NCBI GenBank assembly: GCA_021201095.1
Contig: JAJQFO010000021.1
Coordinates: 1-35,004, forward strand
Direction of reading: 5' to 3'
Source: Lachnospiraceae bacterium
GTDB taxonomy: Bacteria > Bacillota > Clostridia > Lachnospirales > Lachnospiraceae
DNA length: 35,004 bases
Shown: piece by piece, positions 22,916 through 29,735 of the stretch
Layout of the letters: every line of letters begins with the position of its first letter
How positions within the stretch are numbered: position 1 is the first letter of the stretch
The notes under the pieces: generated by a model
What the model was told of the DNA's origin: nothing
Database searches by the model: none
The model's input: only the letters and a program-made list of their open reading frames with translations
Position numbers and translations under genes: made by a program

Positions 22916-23471
22916 AAGCCGGAGCAGTGCGAGCTTTTCACTGACACTGGCACTGCTGCCGATGACGGTCTGCATGATCATTATGATGGTGAATGGAAAT
23001 ATCGGTACCGGCGTGGCGGTGGCCGGGGCGTTTGCGCTGATTCGTTTTCGGAGCGTCCCGGGGACGGCGCGGGAGATCGCGGCGATTTTTACCACGATGG
23101 CTCTGGGACTTTCGCTCGGGATGGGGTATGTTGGCGTGGCGGTTTTATTTTTTATCTTCGTGGCGGCATTGACACTGCTGCTCACACAGCTGGATTTCGG
23201 CGGGATGTCGAGGACGGAGAAGCAGCTGAAAATCACCATTCCGGAGAATTTTAATTACGAAGGTCTTTTTGACGACATTTTTGAAAAATACCAGGTGGGT
23301 GTGACTCTGGAGAAAATCCGGACAACCAATATGGGGACGCTCTATGAGCTGACCTATCAGGCGCGGTTTGCGAAGGAGCAGGTGCCGAAGGCGTTTATCG
23401 ACGAGCTGCGGACGCGGAACGGGAATCTGAATATTGTGATTGGGGATTTTGGCGACAGGGAGATGCTTTGA
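22809..23471 (+). CDS. DUF4956 membrane protein
   Basis: 220 residues with four membrane helices in the first ~130 (about 12-32, 44-62, 67-80, 98-128), the conserved FALIRFRSVPGTAREIAAIF loop, and a soluble C-terminal domain of alpha/beta type (about 140-220). DUF4956 proteins regularly sit next to VTC-domain proteins in Firmicutes and are thought to work with them, perhaps as a membrane partner for polyphosphate. AAGGAGG is 7 bases before ATG 22809, which is why I take this start rather than in-frame positions further upstream inside the VTC gene. Confidence 0.9.
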   Translation: MLNSIMTSPITLQPLLICLGTAMVLGVLTALVFSFKSRSSASFSLTLALLPMTVCMIIMMVNGNIGTGVAVAGAFALIRFRSVPGTAREIAAIFTTMALGLSLGMGYVGVAVLFFIFVAALTLLLTQLDFGGMSRTEKQLKITIPENFNYEGLFDDIFEKYQVGVTLEKIRTTNMGTLYELTYQARFAKEQVPKAFIDELRTRNGNLNIVIGDFGDREML

Positions 23472-23521
23472 TGGTAAGAAATTGATTTTGTACGAAAAGG
23501 GAGAGCAGAGAGGGGATTTGT

Positions 23522-25705
23522 ATGGATGATAGAATGCAAAATCTGTGGAAAAAAATTGAAAACGCCGGGAAAACTGTTGGAATCCTGTTTTTGACACTGG
23601 TATCTCTGGCTGGATGTTCACAGACAGGGGAAAAGGTTGAAAGTACAACTGAGACTTCTGCCGTGGAGAATGCGCTGGAAACGGCCGCGGCGGAGAATGA
23701 TACGGAAGATGCGGCGGCCGGTGATGGAGAATCTGCAGGTGCGGAGAATGTGACAGCTGGTGATGGAGAATTGGCAGAAACGGGGAATGCTGCAGCCAGT
23801 GATGAGGAATCTGCAGAAACGGAGAATGCTGCAGTCAATGATGAGGAATCGGCAGAAACGGAGACTGCTGCATCTGGCGATGAGCAACCGACGGATACGG
23901 AGAATGCTGCAGTCAATGATGAACAAACCACGGACGTAGAAAATGATACAGCGGCCGCAGATAGCTATGTCGATACCGCTCATGCGGTGCAGATCAGACT
24001 ATCGGTTGATGGTACAACTATTTCTGGAGGCAGCGGCGCGCGTGTGTCCGGAAATGTGGTCACGATCAGCGCAGGCGGTACCTATCAGATTACGGGAAGT
24101 CTGACGGATGGACAGATTTATATTGATGCCGACGGAGATGACATTGTGGTGCTTCTGCTGGCGGGAGCGGAGATTTCCAATACGGAGGAAGCCGCTGTCT
24201 ATGTAGAGAATGCGGGTCTGACGGTTATTTATCTGGCGGAGGATACGGAGAATCGGATCGTGAGTGGAGAGGATAATACCGGGAGTCTGGCTTCGGAAGG
24301 GGAGGCGGACGATGCAGCTGAAGGTGGCGCGGTCTGGGCGAAGGACGATCTGCTGATCGGCGGCAATGGCTCTCTTGAGGTGACTGGCTTTCTTAATAAT
24401 GGTATTCAGACTTCCAACGATCTCACGATCGAGAGCGGGACGATTACTGTGGATGCGGTCAGTCATGGAATAAAGGGAAAGGATTCTGTGACCATCACTG
24501 GCGGGACGATTGTCGTGACATCCGGCGAGGACGGGATCAAATCGGATGATACGACCGGTGAGGGTTACGGCGTGATTGAGATCAGCAGCGGCGAGATCCA
24601 GATCGAGAGCGGAGGCGACGGGATCCAGGCGGAGACGGTGCTGACCATTTCTGGCGGAGAAATCCAGATTACGGCCGGAGACGGCAGCGGAGATACCGCT
24701 GTTGCAAGTTCGGAAGGATGGGGTTTTAACGGCTTTTATGAGGGCTGGGATATGGAGGACGAGGACGCAGAAAGCACTAAGGGTATCAAGGCCGGCAGTG
24801 AGCTTTTCGTCTCCGGAGGTACGATTTTTGTGGACGCTTACGATGACGCCCTGCATTCGAATGGGACAATCACGGTATCCGGTGGAAGTATTACGGTCTC
24901 CACGGGCGATGACGGCGTTCATGCCGATACGGAGCTGATCGTGTCAGATGGCAGCATTACCGTCACGCAGTCTGTGGAAGGACTGGAGGCCAATCAGATC
25001 ACGATTTACGGCGGTGATATTTCCGTGACTGCGTCAGACGACGGTATCAATGCCAACGGCGGCAGCAGCAGCTGGGGATGGGGCATGGGTCAGACGACGA
25101 GCCAGAATACATCAGGAGAAGGCCAGAGCACCTCGGAAGAAATGCCGCTTCTGCTGATCACAGGTGGCACGCTTTGGATCAGCGCCCAGGGCGACGGGCT
25201 GGATTCCAACGGTGATCTGACAATCGAGGGCGGTACGGTTGTGGTAGACGGCCCATCTGACAGCATGAACGGCGCGATTGATTCCGGATCGGAAAACGGC
25301 GGCGTCTGCACGATCAGCGGCGGCACAGTGCTCGCGATCGGCTCATCCGGCATGGCGGAGACCTTTTCGGGCAGCTCAGAGCAGTATTCATTTATGCTCA
25401 CTCTTTCCACAAACTATGCAGCAGGCAGCACCATCACAATCAGCGACGCGGATGGAAATGTGCTTTTCGAACATACCTCAGAACGGACATTTTCCTCCAT
25501 CATCTTCAGTTCGCCGGAGCTGGAGGAAGGCGGCACTTATCAGATTACGATAGACGGCGACACGACTGAGATCACGCTCACTTCTGTGGCCGGGAGCTAT
25601 TCCTGGTCCGGCAGCAGCAGTGGATACGGCAGCTATGGAAATGTCGGGGGTTTTGGCAGTAATCAAAACTCAGGCCAGATGGCGGGCGGCAGAGGAGGGG
25701 TGTAA
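23522..25705 (+). CDS. Beta-helix carbohydrate-binding-domain lipoprotein
   Basis: 727 residues. The signal peptide ends in a lipobox (SLAGC, lipidated Cys32), so it is anchored on the outer face of the membrane. Residues 33-150 are a Glu/Asp/Ala/Thr-rich stalk with six 13-residue repeats. The rest is a long series of strand-turn repeats (SGGTI, VDAYDDALHSNG, DDGVHAD, SDGSITVT), the pattern of the carbohydrate-binding DUF4353-type right-handed beta-helix found in gut Clostridia. A Gly/Ser-rich tail follows. GAGAGGGG precedes ATG. It is third in the VTC-DUF4956 operon, 50 bases after DUF4956. Ligand unknown. Confidence 0.85.
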   Translation: MDDRMQNLWKKIENAGKTVGILFLTLVSLAGCSQTGEKVESTTETSAVENALETAAAENDTEDAAAGDGESAGAENVTAGDGELAETGNAAASDEESAETENAAVNDEESAETETAASGDEQPTDTENAAVNDEQTTDVENDTAAADSYVDTAHAVQIRLSVDGTTISGGSGARVSGNVVTISAGGTYQITGSLTDGQIYIDADGDDIVVLLLAGAEISNTEEAAVYVENAGLTVIYLAEDTENRIVSGEDNTGSLASEGEADDAAEGGAVWAKDDLLIGGNGSLEVTGFLNNGIQTSNDLTIESGTITVDAVSHGIKGKDSVTITGGTIVVTSGEDGIKSDDTTGEGYGVIEISSGEIQIESGGDGIQAETVLTISGGEIQITAGDGSGDTAVASSEGWGFNGFYEGWDMEDEDAESTKGIKAGSELFVSGGTIFVDAYDDALHSNGTITVSGGSITVSTGDDGVHADTELIVSDGSITVTQSVEGLEANQITIYGGDISVTASDDGINANGGSSSWGWGMGQTTSQNTSGEGQSTSEEMPLLLITGGTLWISAQGDGLDSNGDLTIEGGTVVVDGPSDSMNGAIDSGSENGGVCTISGGTVLAIGSSGMAETFSGSSEQYSFMLTLSTNYAAGSTITISDADGNVLFEHTSERTFSSIIFSSPELEEGGTYQITIDGDTTEITLTSVAGSYSWSGSSSGYGSYGNVGGFGSNQNSGQMAGGRGGV
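23723..23956 (+). repeat. Six 39-bp tandem repeats in the lipoprotein stalk
   Basis: Six consecutive 13-codon units of the type DEESAETENAAVN (residues 68-145). Units 3 to 5 are nearly identical at DNA level, so copy number may vary between strains. Confidence 0.85.
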
Positions 25706-25719
25706 CCCCTGCGTTCTGA

Positions 25720-25872
25720 TATGGCGTACAGCTTCGTATGAAAATGTATAATGTTTCAGGAAGGAATATTCCATTAATATTTCACTATTTTTACACTATT
25801 TTGCGCTGCATTCGTTTTAAGTTATTTCACAATAGAAGAAGCTCCGTAACTGTGAAAATACTGAACAGTTAC
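25720..25872 (+). repeat. Palindromic element, family P copy 3 (degenerate)
   Basis: The right end GTAACTGTGAAAATACTGAACAGTTAC region (25846-25872) and the left block CGTATGAAAATGTATAATG (about 25735-25753) match the copy at 4977-5110. The internal hairpins have decayed. Confidence 0.7.
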
Positions 25873-26061
25873 GAAGCTGCTATGGATTGAGAGTGTAAAT
25901 TTTTCGGTATGATCCGGACAGAAAGGCTGCAGTTATAATTTTTTAACTGGTCAATGTGTGACTTGTGACGGACAGGACTCGGCATCGATCTGTACGACGA
26001 TGTGTCTTTAGAAAATCAAGGAGTATTCCAGAATGAAAAAGCATTGACTTAGCAATGATAT

Positions 26062-26157
26062 TGCTTTTTCGTGTCAAAATCATGATATACGAGGCTGCTT
26101 TTTCGTGCAAAAACAAGCTTAAACGAGGTTGCTTTTTCGTGCTAACAATGATATAAT
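26062..26157 (+). repeat. Three 34-base direct repeats with promoter elements
   Basis: TGCTTTTTCGTG occurs at 26062-26073, 26096-26107 and 26130-26141, exactly 34 bases apart, with related sequence between (ACGAGG before copies 2 and 3). The last copy supplies TTGCTT (26129-26134), 17 bases from TATAAT (26152-26157), a good promoter for the AAA_14 gene. Copy 1 has TTGCTT and a TATACG 19 bases on. The array thus looks like a multiplied promoter or operator. Confidence 0.75.
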
Positions 26158-26166
26158 CCAGGAAAT

Positions 26167-26230
26167 GGAGCACCTGCAACTAAATTGCCTTCGGCTGCGC
26201 TGACCAAAGCAGAGCGCAGAGGGGGCAGGT
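26167..26230 (+). repeat. GGAGCACCTGCAA leader hairpin, copy 1
   Basis: GGAGCACCTGCAA (26167-26179) begins a structure closed by GCAGGT (26225-26230). The same start and closing strand occur at 29622-29662 in the leader of the other ATPase gene. No T tract follows. Confidence 0.65.
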
Positions 26231-26264
26231 ACACAAGTGGCAGCCGGAAAGGCAGGTATCATGC

Positions 26265-27608
26265 ATGCGTCTGAAACGAAAAATTTATGACAACCTTCTT
26301 AACTGGAAGAATACCGCTGCAGGTTCTTCGGCGTTATTGATCGAAGGAGCGAGGCGTGTTGGAAAAAGCTTCATCGTAGAAGAATTTGGGAAGAATGAGT
26401 ATGACAGCTATATTCTGGTGGACTTCGGAAATGCCTCAAAGGAGATTCTGGATTTATTTGAGAACGAAACATCCAATCTGGATCTTTTTTTTGCCAAGCT
26501 TTCTGCATTTTATGGAAAATCCCTGCATCAGCGGAAATCTCTGATTATTTTTGATGAAGTGCAGCAATTTCCGAAAGCCAGGCAGTTGATTAAATATCTG
26601 GTTGCGGACGGAAGATATGATTTTATTGAGACAGGATCTCTGATCCGGCTGAAGAAAAATGTGAAGGATATCATTATTCCCTCAGAGGAAGATCATCTGG
26701 AATTGCATCCGCTGGATTTTGAAGAATTTCTGTGGGCGATGCAGGATGAGAGCACGGCGCCCCTGATCCTACGGTGCTTTGAGTCAAAAACTCCGCTGGG
26801 TCCGGCTCTTCACCGGAAGGTGATGAATGATTTCCGGCAGTATCTTCTGGTCGGCGGAATGCCGCAGGCAGTTGTAAAGTATGTGGAGACGAAGGATTTT
26901 GAAGCGGTGGATATCGTAAAACGCCGGATCCTTCGTCTCTATCGGGATGACATTTCAAAATTCGCCAATGGAAACGAGGATAAAGTATTCGCTGTTTTTG
27001 ATGGAATTCCTGCCCAGCTTACAAGAAAAGAGAAAAAATACAGACTTTCGACGATTCGTAAATCGGCGCGAACCAGAAACTATGAGGATTCTTTCAACTG
27101 GCTTGGAGAAGCCATGATTGTAAACAATTGTTACAATTCTACAGATCCGGGTGTGGGATTGGCACTTAGTGCTGATTATGCGACGCGTAAATGTTATATG
27201 GGGGATACCGGCTTGCTGATTACACAGACCTTTATGGATCGTCCATATGCTGAGAATGAGTTGTATAAAGCGGTTTTGTTTGACAGACTGAATATCAACC
27301 AGGGCATGATTATGGAAAATATCGTGGCGCAGATGCTTCGGAAAAATGGGCATAAGCTGTATTTTTATTCTCGCAGTGATTCGGTACACAGGGAGAATCA
27401 TATGGAGATTGACTTTCTGATCACGCAGAAGAAAAAGGTTGTTCCGCTGGAGGTAAAATCGGGAAATTATCGCTCTCATGCGTCCCTGGATAAATTTCGC
27501 AGAAAGTTTTCTTCTCAAATTGGGGAGGCGTATATTTTGTATACGAAAGATGTTCAGTTCAAAGATGGGATCTGGCATCTGCCGGTTTATATGACGATGT
27601 GTTTGTAA
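26265..27608 (+). CDS. AAA_14/DUF4143 ATPase
   Basis: 447 residues. An N-terminal ATPase with Walker A GARRVGKS (28-35) and Walker B SLIIFDEVQQ (D97, E98), a helical middle part with LVGGMPQAVVKYVE, and a C-terminal DUF4143-type domain showing EIDFLI...PLEVKSG (D383, E396, K398), the outline of a PD-(D/E)XK nuclease fold. These proteins are common and variable in gut anaerobes; their role is unknown, with defence or mobile DNA often suggested. Ribosome site is weak (GGAAAGG about 10 bases upstream). Its promoter is the 34-base array, and a strong terminator follows. A single-gene unit. Confidence 0.88.
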   Translation: MRLKRKIYDNLLNWKNTAAGSSALLIEGARRVGKSFIVEEFGKNEYDSYILVDFGNASKEILDLFENETSNLDLFFAKLSAFYGKSLHQRKSLIIFDEVQQFPKARQLIKYLVADGRYDFIETGSLIRLKKNVKDIIIPSEEDHLELHPLDFEEFLWAMQDESTAPLILRCFESKTPLGPALHRKVMNDFRQYLLVGGMPQAVVKYVETKDFEAVDIVKRRILRLYRDDISKFANGNEDKVFAVFDGIPAQLTRKEKKYRLSTIRKSARTRNYEDSFNWLGEAMIVNNCYNSTDPGVGLALSADYATRKCYMGDTGLLITQTFMDRPYAENELYKAVLFDRLNINQGMIMENIVAQMLRKNGHKLYFYSRSDSVHRENHMEIDFLITQKKKVVPLEVKSGNYRSHASLDKFRRKFSSQIGEAYILYTKDVQFKDGIWHLPVYMTMCL

Positions 27609-27625
27609 GAAAAATGTATATGAAA

Positions 27626-27669
27626 AGAACCGCCGTGCTGAGTAAATTCAGAACCGGCGGTTCTTTTTT
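27626..27669 (+). terminator. Strong terminator after the AAA_14 gene
   Basis: AGAACCGCCG (27626-27635) pairs perfectly with CGGCGGTTCT (27655-27664), followed by a T run to 27669. It may also serve the convergent permease gene. Confidence 0.92.
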
Positions 27670-27670
27670 A

Positions 27671-27715
27671 TGCACACGGCCGCGTAAGGAGTTTTATGGC
27701 TTATTCCATACGCGG
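27671..27715. repeat. Palindromic repeat, family H copy 2
   Basis: Matches 11906-11950 at about 40 of 45 bases, with arms CCGCGTA/TACGCGG and the inner hairpin TGG/CCA. It lies between the terminator and the stop codon of the permease gene. Confidence 0.75.
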
Positions 27716-27720
27716 TATAT

Positions 27721-28812
27721 TTAATCGAGTTTCATATCCCCATCCTTCACCCATCCGAGCTTCCTGACCACCAGATTGATCAGCGGGCAGAGAATGGCGG
27801 GCAGTATGAGACAGATGAGTGCCAGTCCGACCCAGTCGGAGGCGGTGACGGCCGCTTTGGAGCCCTCAGCGATGTCGCTCATCCACCCGGTATAGACGCC
27901 GATCGGGCCGACGAAGCCGCAGGTGCCCATGCCGGAGGATACGGCGGTGCCGTTCATTTCCATATGAAAGACACAGGTGGCGATGGGGCCTGTGATGGCA
28001 GAGGTCAGGATTGGGGCGATCCAGATGCGGGGATTTTTAACGATGTTGCCCATCTGCAGCATGGAGGTGCCGATCCCCTGGGAGATGAGTCCGCCCCATC
28101 CATTTTCCGGAAAGGACATGACTGCGAAGCCGACCATCTGCGCACAGCAGCCGGCGACTGCGGCGCCTCCGGCCAGGCCGGTCAGACCGAGCGCAGCACA
28201 GATTGCAGCGGAAGAAATCGGCAGGGTCAGCGCGATGCCGACGACGACGGATACCAGGATGCCCATCAAAAATGGCTGCAGGTTGGTTGCCCACATGATC
28301 AGATTGCCGACATTCATCGCGGCGGAGCCGAGCGCGGGCGCCCACCAGGCGGAAAGTGCGATGCCGACGCCGATGGTGACGAGCGGTGTCACGAGAATAT
28401 CAATTTTGGTTTCTTTGGAGACGGCTTTGCCGATCTCAGATGCGAGGATTGCGATAAAGAGGACAGCCAGCGGTCCGCCCGCGCCGCCGAGCGCGTTGGC
28501 CGCAAATCCAACGGTAATCAGTGAAAACAGGACCAGCGGCGGGCAGTGCAGGGCATAGCCAATCGCGACTGCCATGGCCGGGCCGCTCATGGCAGTTGCC
28601 AGTGAGCCGACCGTATAGTCCACGCCGCTGACGGTGGCGACCGTCTGCGTCAGAAATCCGATCTGGAACTGTGTGCCGATCGTATTGATGATGGTGCCGA
28701 TCAAAAGCGAGCAGAACAGTCCCTGCGCCATCGCCCCGAGCGCGTCGATGCCATAGCGTTTCAGAGAAATTTCAATGTCTTTTCTTTTTAGAAATGCCTT
28801 TACCTTTTCCAT
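27721..28812 (-). CDS. PTS EIIC-like permease (EIIC_2 family)
   Basis: 363 residues, about nine to ten membrane segments and many Gly/Ala. A basic N-terminal start (MEKVKAFLKRKDIEISLKRY) is followed by GIDALGAMAQGLFCSLLIGTI, the ANALGGAGGPLAVLFIAIL segment, and SSGMGTCGFVGPIGVY near the C-terminus, all features of the PTS_EIIC_2 group. This group is found without EIIA/EIIB partners, and none is nearby. Substrate unknown. The start is supported by GAAGG 9 bases upstream. The upstream region is filled with repeats and no clear promoter was seen. Confidence 0.85.
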   Translation of the reverse strand: MEKVKAFLKRKDIEISLKRYGIDALGAMAQGLFCSLLIGTIINTIGTQFQIGFLTQTVATVSGVDYTVGSLATAMSGPAMAVAIGYALHCPPLVLFSLITVGFAANALGGAGGPLAVLFIAILASEIGKAVSKETKIDILVTPLVTIGVGIALSAWWAPALGSAAMNVGNLIMWATNLQPFLMGILVSVVVGIALTLPISSAAICAALGLTGLAGGAAVAGCCAQMVGFAVMSFPENGWGGLISQGIGTSMLQMGNIVKNPRIWIAPILTSAITGPIATCVFHMEMNGTAVSSGMGTCGFVGPIGVYTGWMSDIAEGSKAAVTASDWVGLALICLILPAILCPLINLVVRKLGWVKDGDMKLD

Positions 28813-28871
28813 ACCTTTTTCCCTTCGTATGTGCAGAAAATGGGTCGTACTGTCCGATACCTGTTTGGCTG

Positions 28872-28898
28872 GTGTGAAGTACGGTTCTGAACAGTTAC
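28872..28898 (+). repeat. Family P right-end fragment
   Basis: GAAGTACGGTTCTGAACAGTTAC corresponds in two blocks to the right end of the element at 4977-5110. The rest of the element is missing. Confidence 0.55.
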
Positions 28899-28907
28899 TG
28901 TGAGTCT

Positions 28908-29124
28908 TTTCGTTGCGCGGGTTTCATTACATGTCCGTACTCGCAAAGCGAGTATGGACGCAGCCCGCGCCCAATGAAGAAATGCCCCCTCGCCTGGGCT
29001 CGGCGAATATCCCGCCCGAAGGGCGAGGATGCTCCCGGCGAGGGCAGGTCGCGCCGCCAAATATAGAAACGCTTCGCGTTTGGGCGGCGCTCGCGAAGCG
29101 ATTTTTGTTGCGCGGGTTTCATTA
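28908..29124. repeat. Direct repeats (family T) flanking a GC-rich hairpin block
   Basis: TTGCGCGGGTTTCATTA is identical at 28913-28929 and 29108-29124, with near-identical TTTT(C/T)G before it. The first copy continues into ACATGTCCGTACTCGCA (28929-28945), as in the leader at 17038-17110. The ~180 bases between are GC-rich with several hairpins (for example CGCCCGAAGGGCG at 29013-29025) and a family G unit (29027-29045). Confidence 0.75.
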
Positions 29125-29245
29125 TACGCCTCATTTTCTCAGTTGTGTGTCAAATTTTTATCAAAAAACCAATTTCGGCAGATTGAAGGCTGTCGGGAGA
29201 TGATCGGAATCAATTTATGAAAAAAAGATACGACTGACGTGATCA

Positions 29246-29422
29246 ATGGTTTCTTTTTTTGGTCATAAGGCAGGTGAAATTGTGAAAGAAGACCGCAGGC
29301 ATCCTTATGCTTTTGTCAGGCTTTTCTATTGGAACCTGCAGAAACGTGAACAGCTCGCTGTGAAGTATATTAGAAGTAATTATTCAGGACAGTACTTCGC
29401 ACTTGCTGCGAAGTACGTATGA
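29246..29422 (+). CDS. Doubtful 58-residue reading frame
   Basis: ATG 29246 or GTG 29282 to TGA 29422. The stretch RRHPYAFVRLFYWNLQK has protein-like composition, but the last third is encoded by the family P element, no family is known, and only the GTG start has something like a ribosome site (AGGCAGG). Listed for completeness. Confidence 0.15.
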   Translation: MVSFFGHKAGEIVKEDRRHPYAFVRLFYWNLQKREQLAVKYIRSNYSGQYFALAAKYV

Positions 29423-29516
29423 AAACGTATACTTAACAGGGAAAGCCCTCGCCGGGGCGGCATCCCACACAGAGTGCTGGATAAGCCTCGTAACTGTGGA
29501 GGTACTGAACAATTAT
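29376..29516 (+). repeat. Palindromic element, family P copy 2
   Basis: Left end GTAATTATTCAGGACAGTAC, right end GTACTGAACAATTAT. The first hairpin is GTACTTCGCA/TGCGAAGTAC, differing from copy 1 by paired changes that keep it perfect. In place of the second hairpin of copy 1 it carries a family G unit (29445-29466). Confidence 0.85.
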
Positions 29517-29566
29517 TATTAGAAAATATATTTCGCAGGGAAAAGCTCTGCCGTGTAAAAAATAGA

Positions 29567-29595
29567 TTGAGTTTTGAACTGCTTTCCTGTATACT
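29567..29595 (+). promoter_or_regulatory. Promoter for the Lon-like ATPase gene
   Basis: TTGAGT (29567-29572), 17 bases, TATACT (29590-29595). It gives a leader of about 135 bases that includes the hairpin at 29622-29662. Confidence 0.7.
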
Positions 29596-29621
29596 TGCGA
29601 ACGTGAGTGAAGAATGAATTT

Positions 29622-29662
29622 GGAGCACCTGCAATTAAAATGCTTTCTGCAATAGGCAGGTG
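29622..29662 (+). repeat. GGAGCACCTGCAA leader hairpin, copy 2
   Basis: CACCTGC (29626-29632) pairs with GCAGGTG (29656-29662). It starts with the same GGAGCACCTGCAA-type sequence as 26167 (one base different) and sits at a similar distance after a -10 element. Confidence 0.7.
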
Positions 29663-29735
29663 GCAGGGAATCCTTCCGCAAACGGGGACTTCTTACCACA
29701 GAATATAGAGATAAACGACAGGGAGGCGGACAGAC

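Larger units (their letters stand above)
25706..26264. other. 559-base intergenic region before the AAA_14 gene
   Basis: No gene. It holds a degenerate family P element (25720-25872), a 34-base tandem array with promoter elements (26062-26157), and a hairpin repeat (26167-26230) in the leader of the AAA_14 gene. GAAAAAGCA at 26036-26044 is the inverse of the TGCTTTTTC in the array. The stretch 25873-26035 shows nothing I can name. Confidence 0.6.
28813..29735. other. 923-base repeat-rich region between divergent genes
   Basis: From left to right: a family P end (28872-28898), family T repeats (28908-28945 and 29103-29124) flanking a GC-rich hairpin block with a family G unit (28987-29045), a doubtful small reading frame (29246-29422), a full family P element containing a family G unit (29376-29516), a promoter (29567-29595) and a leader hairpin (29622-29662) for the ATPase gene. 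No convincing gene. Confidence 0.65.

Noticed and set aside
21884-23239. 451-codon minus-strand reading frame opposite the VTC and DUF4956 genes
   Set aside because: It runs antisense through two recognisable genes and through the Pho-box region; no family match.
26062-26157. Three regularly spaced repeats resembling a short CRISPR array
   Set aside because: The repeats are only 12 bases, the intervening sequences are similar to each other rather than unique, and no cas gene is near. Promoter elements explain the region better.
28800-29203. Several overlapping reading frames of 79-96 codons in the repeat-rich gap
   Set aside because: All are made of palindromic repeats read in different frames and on both strands; none has a ribosome site with a known protein.
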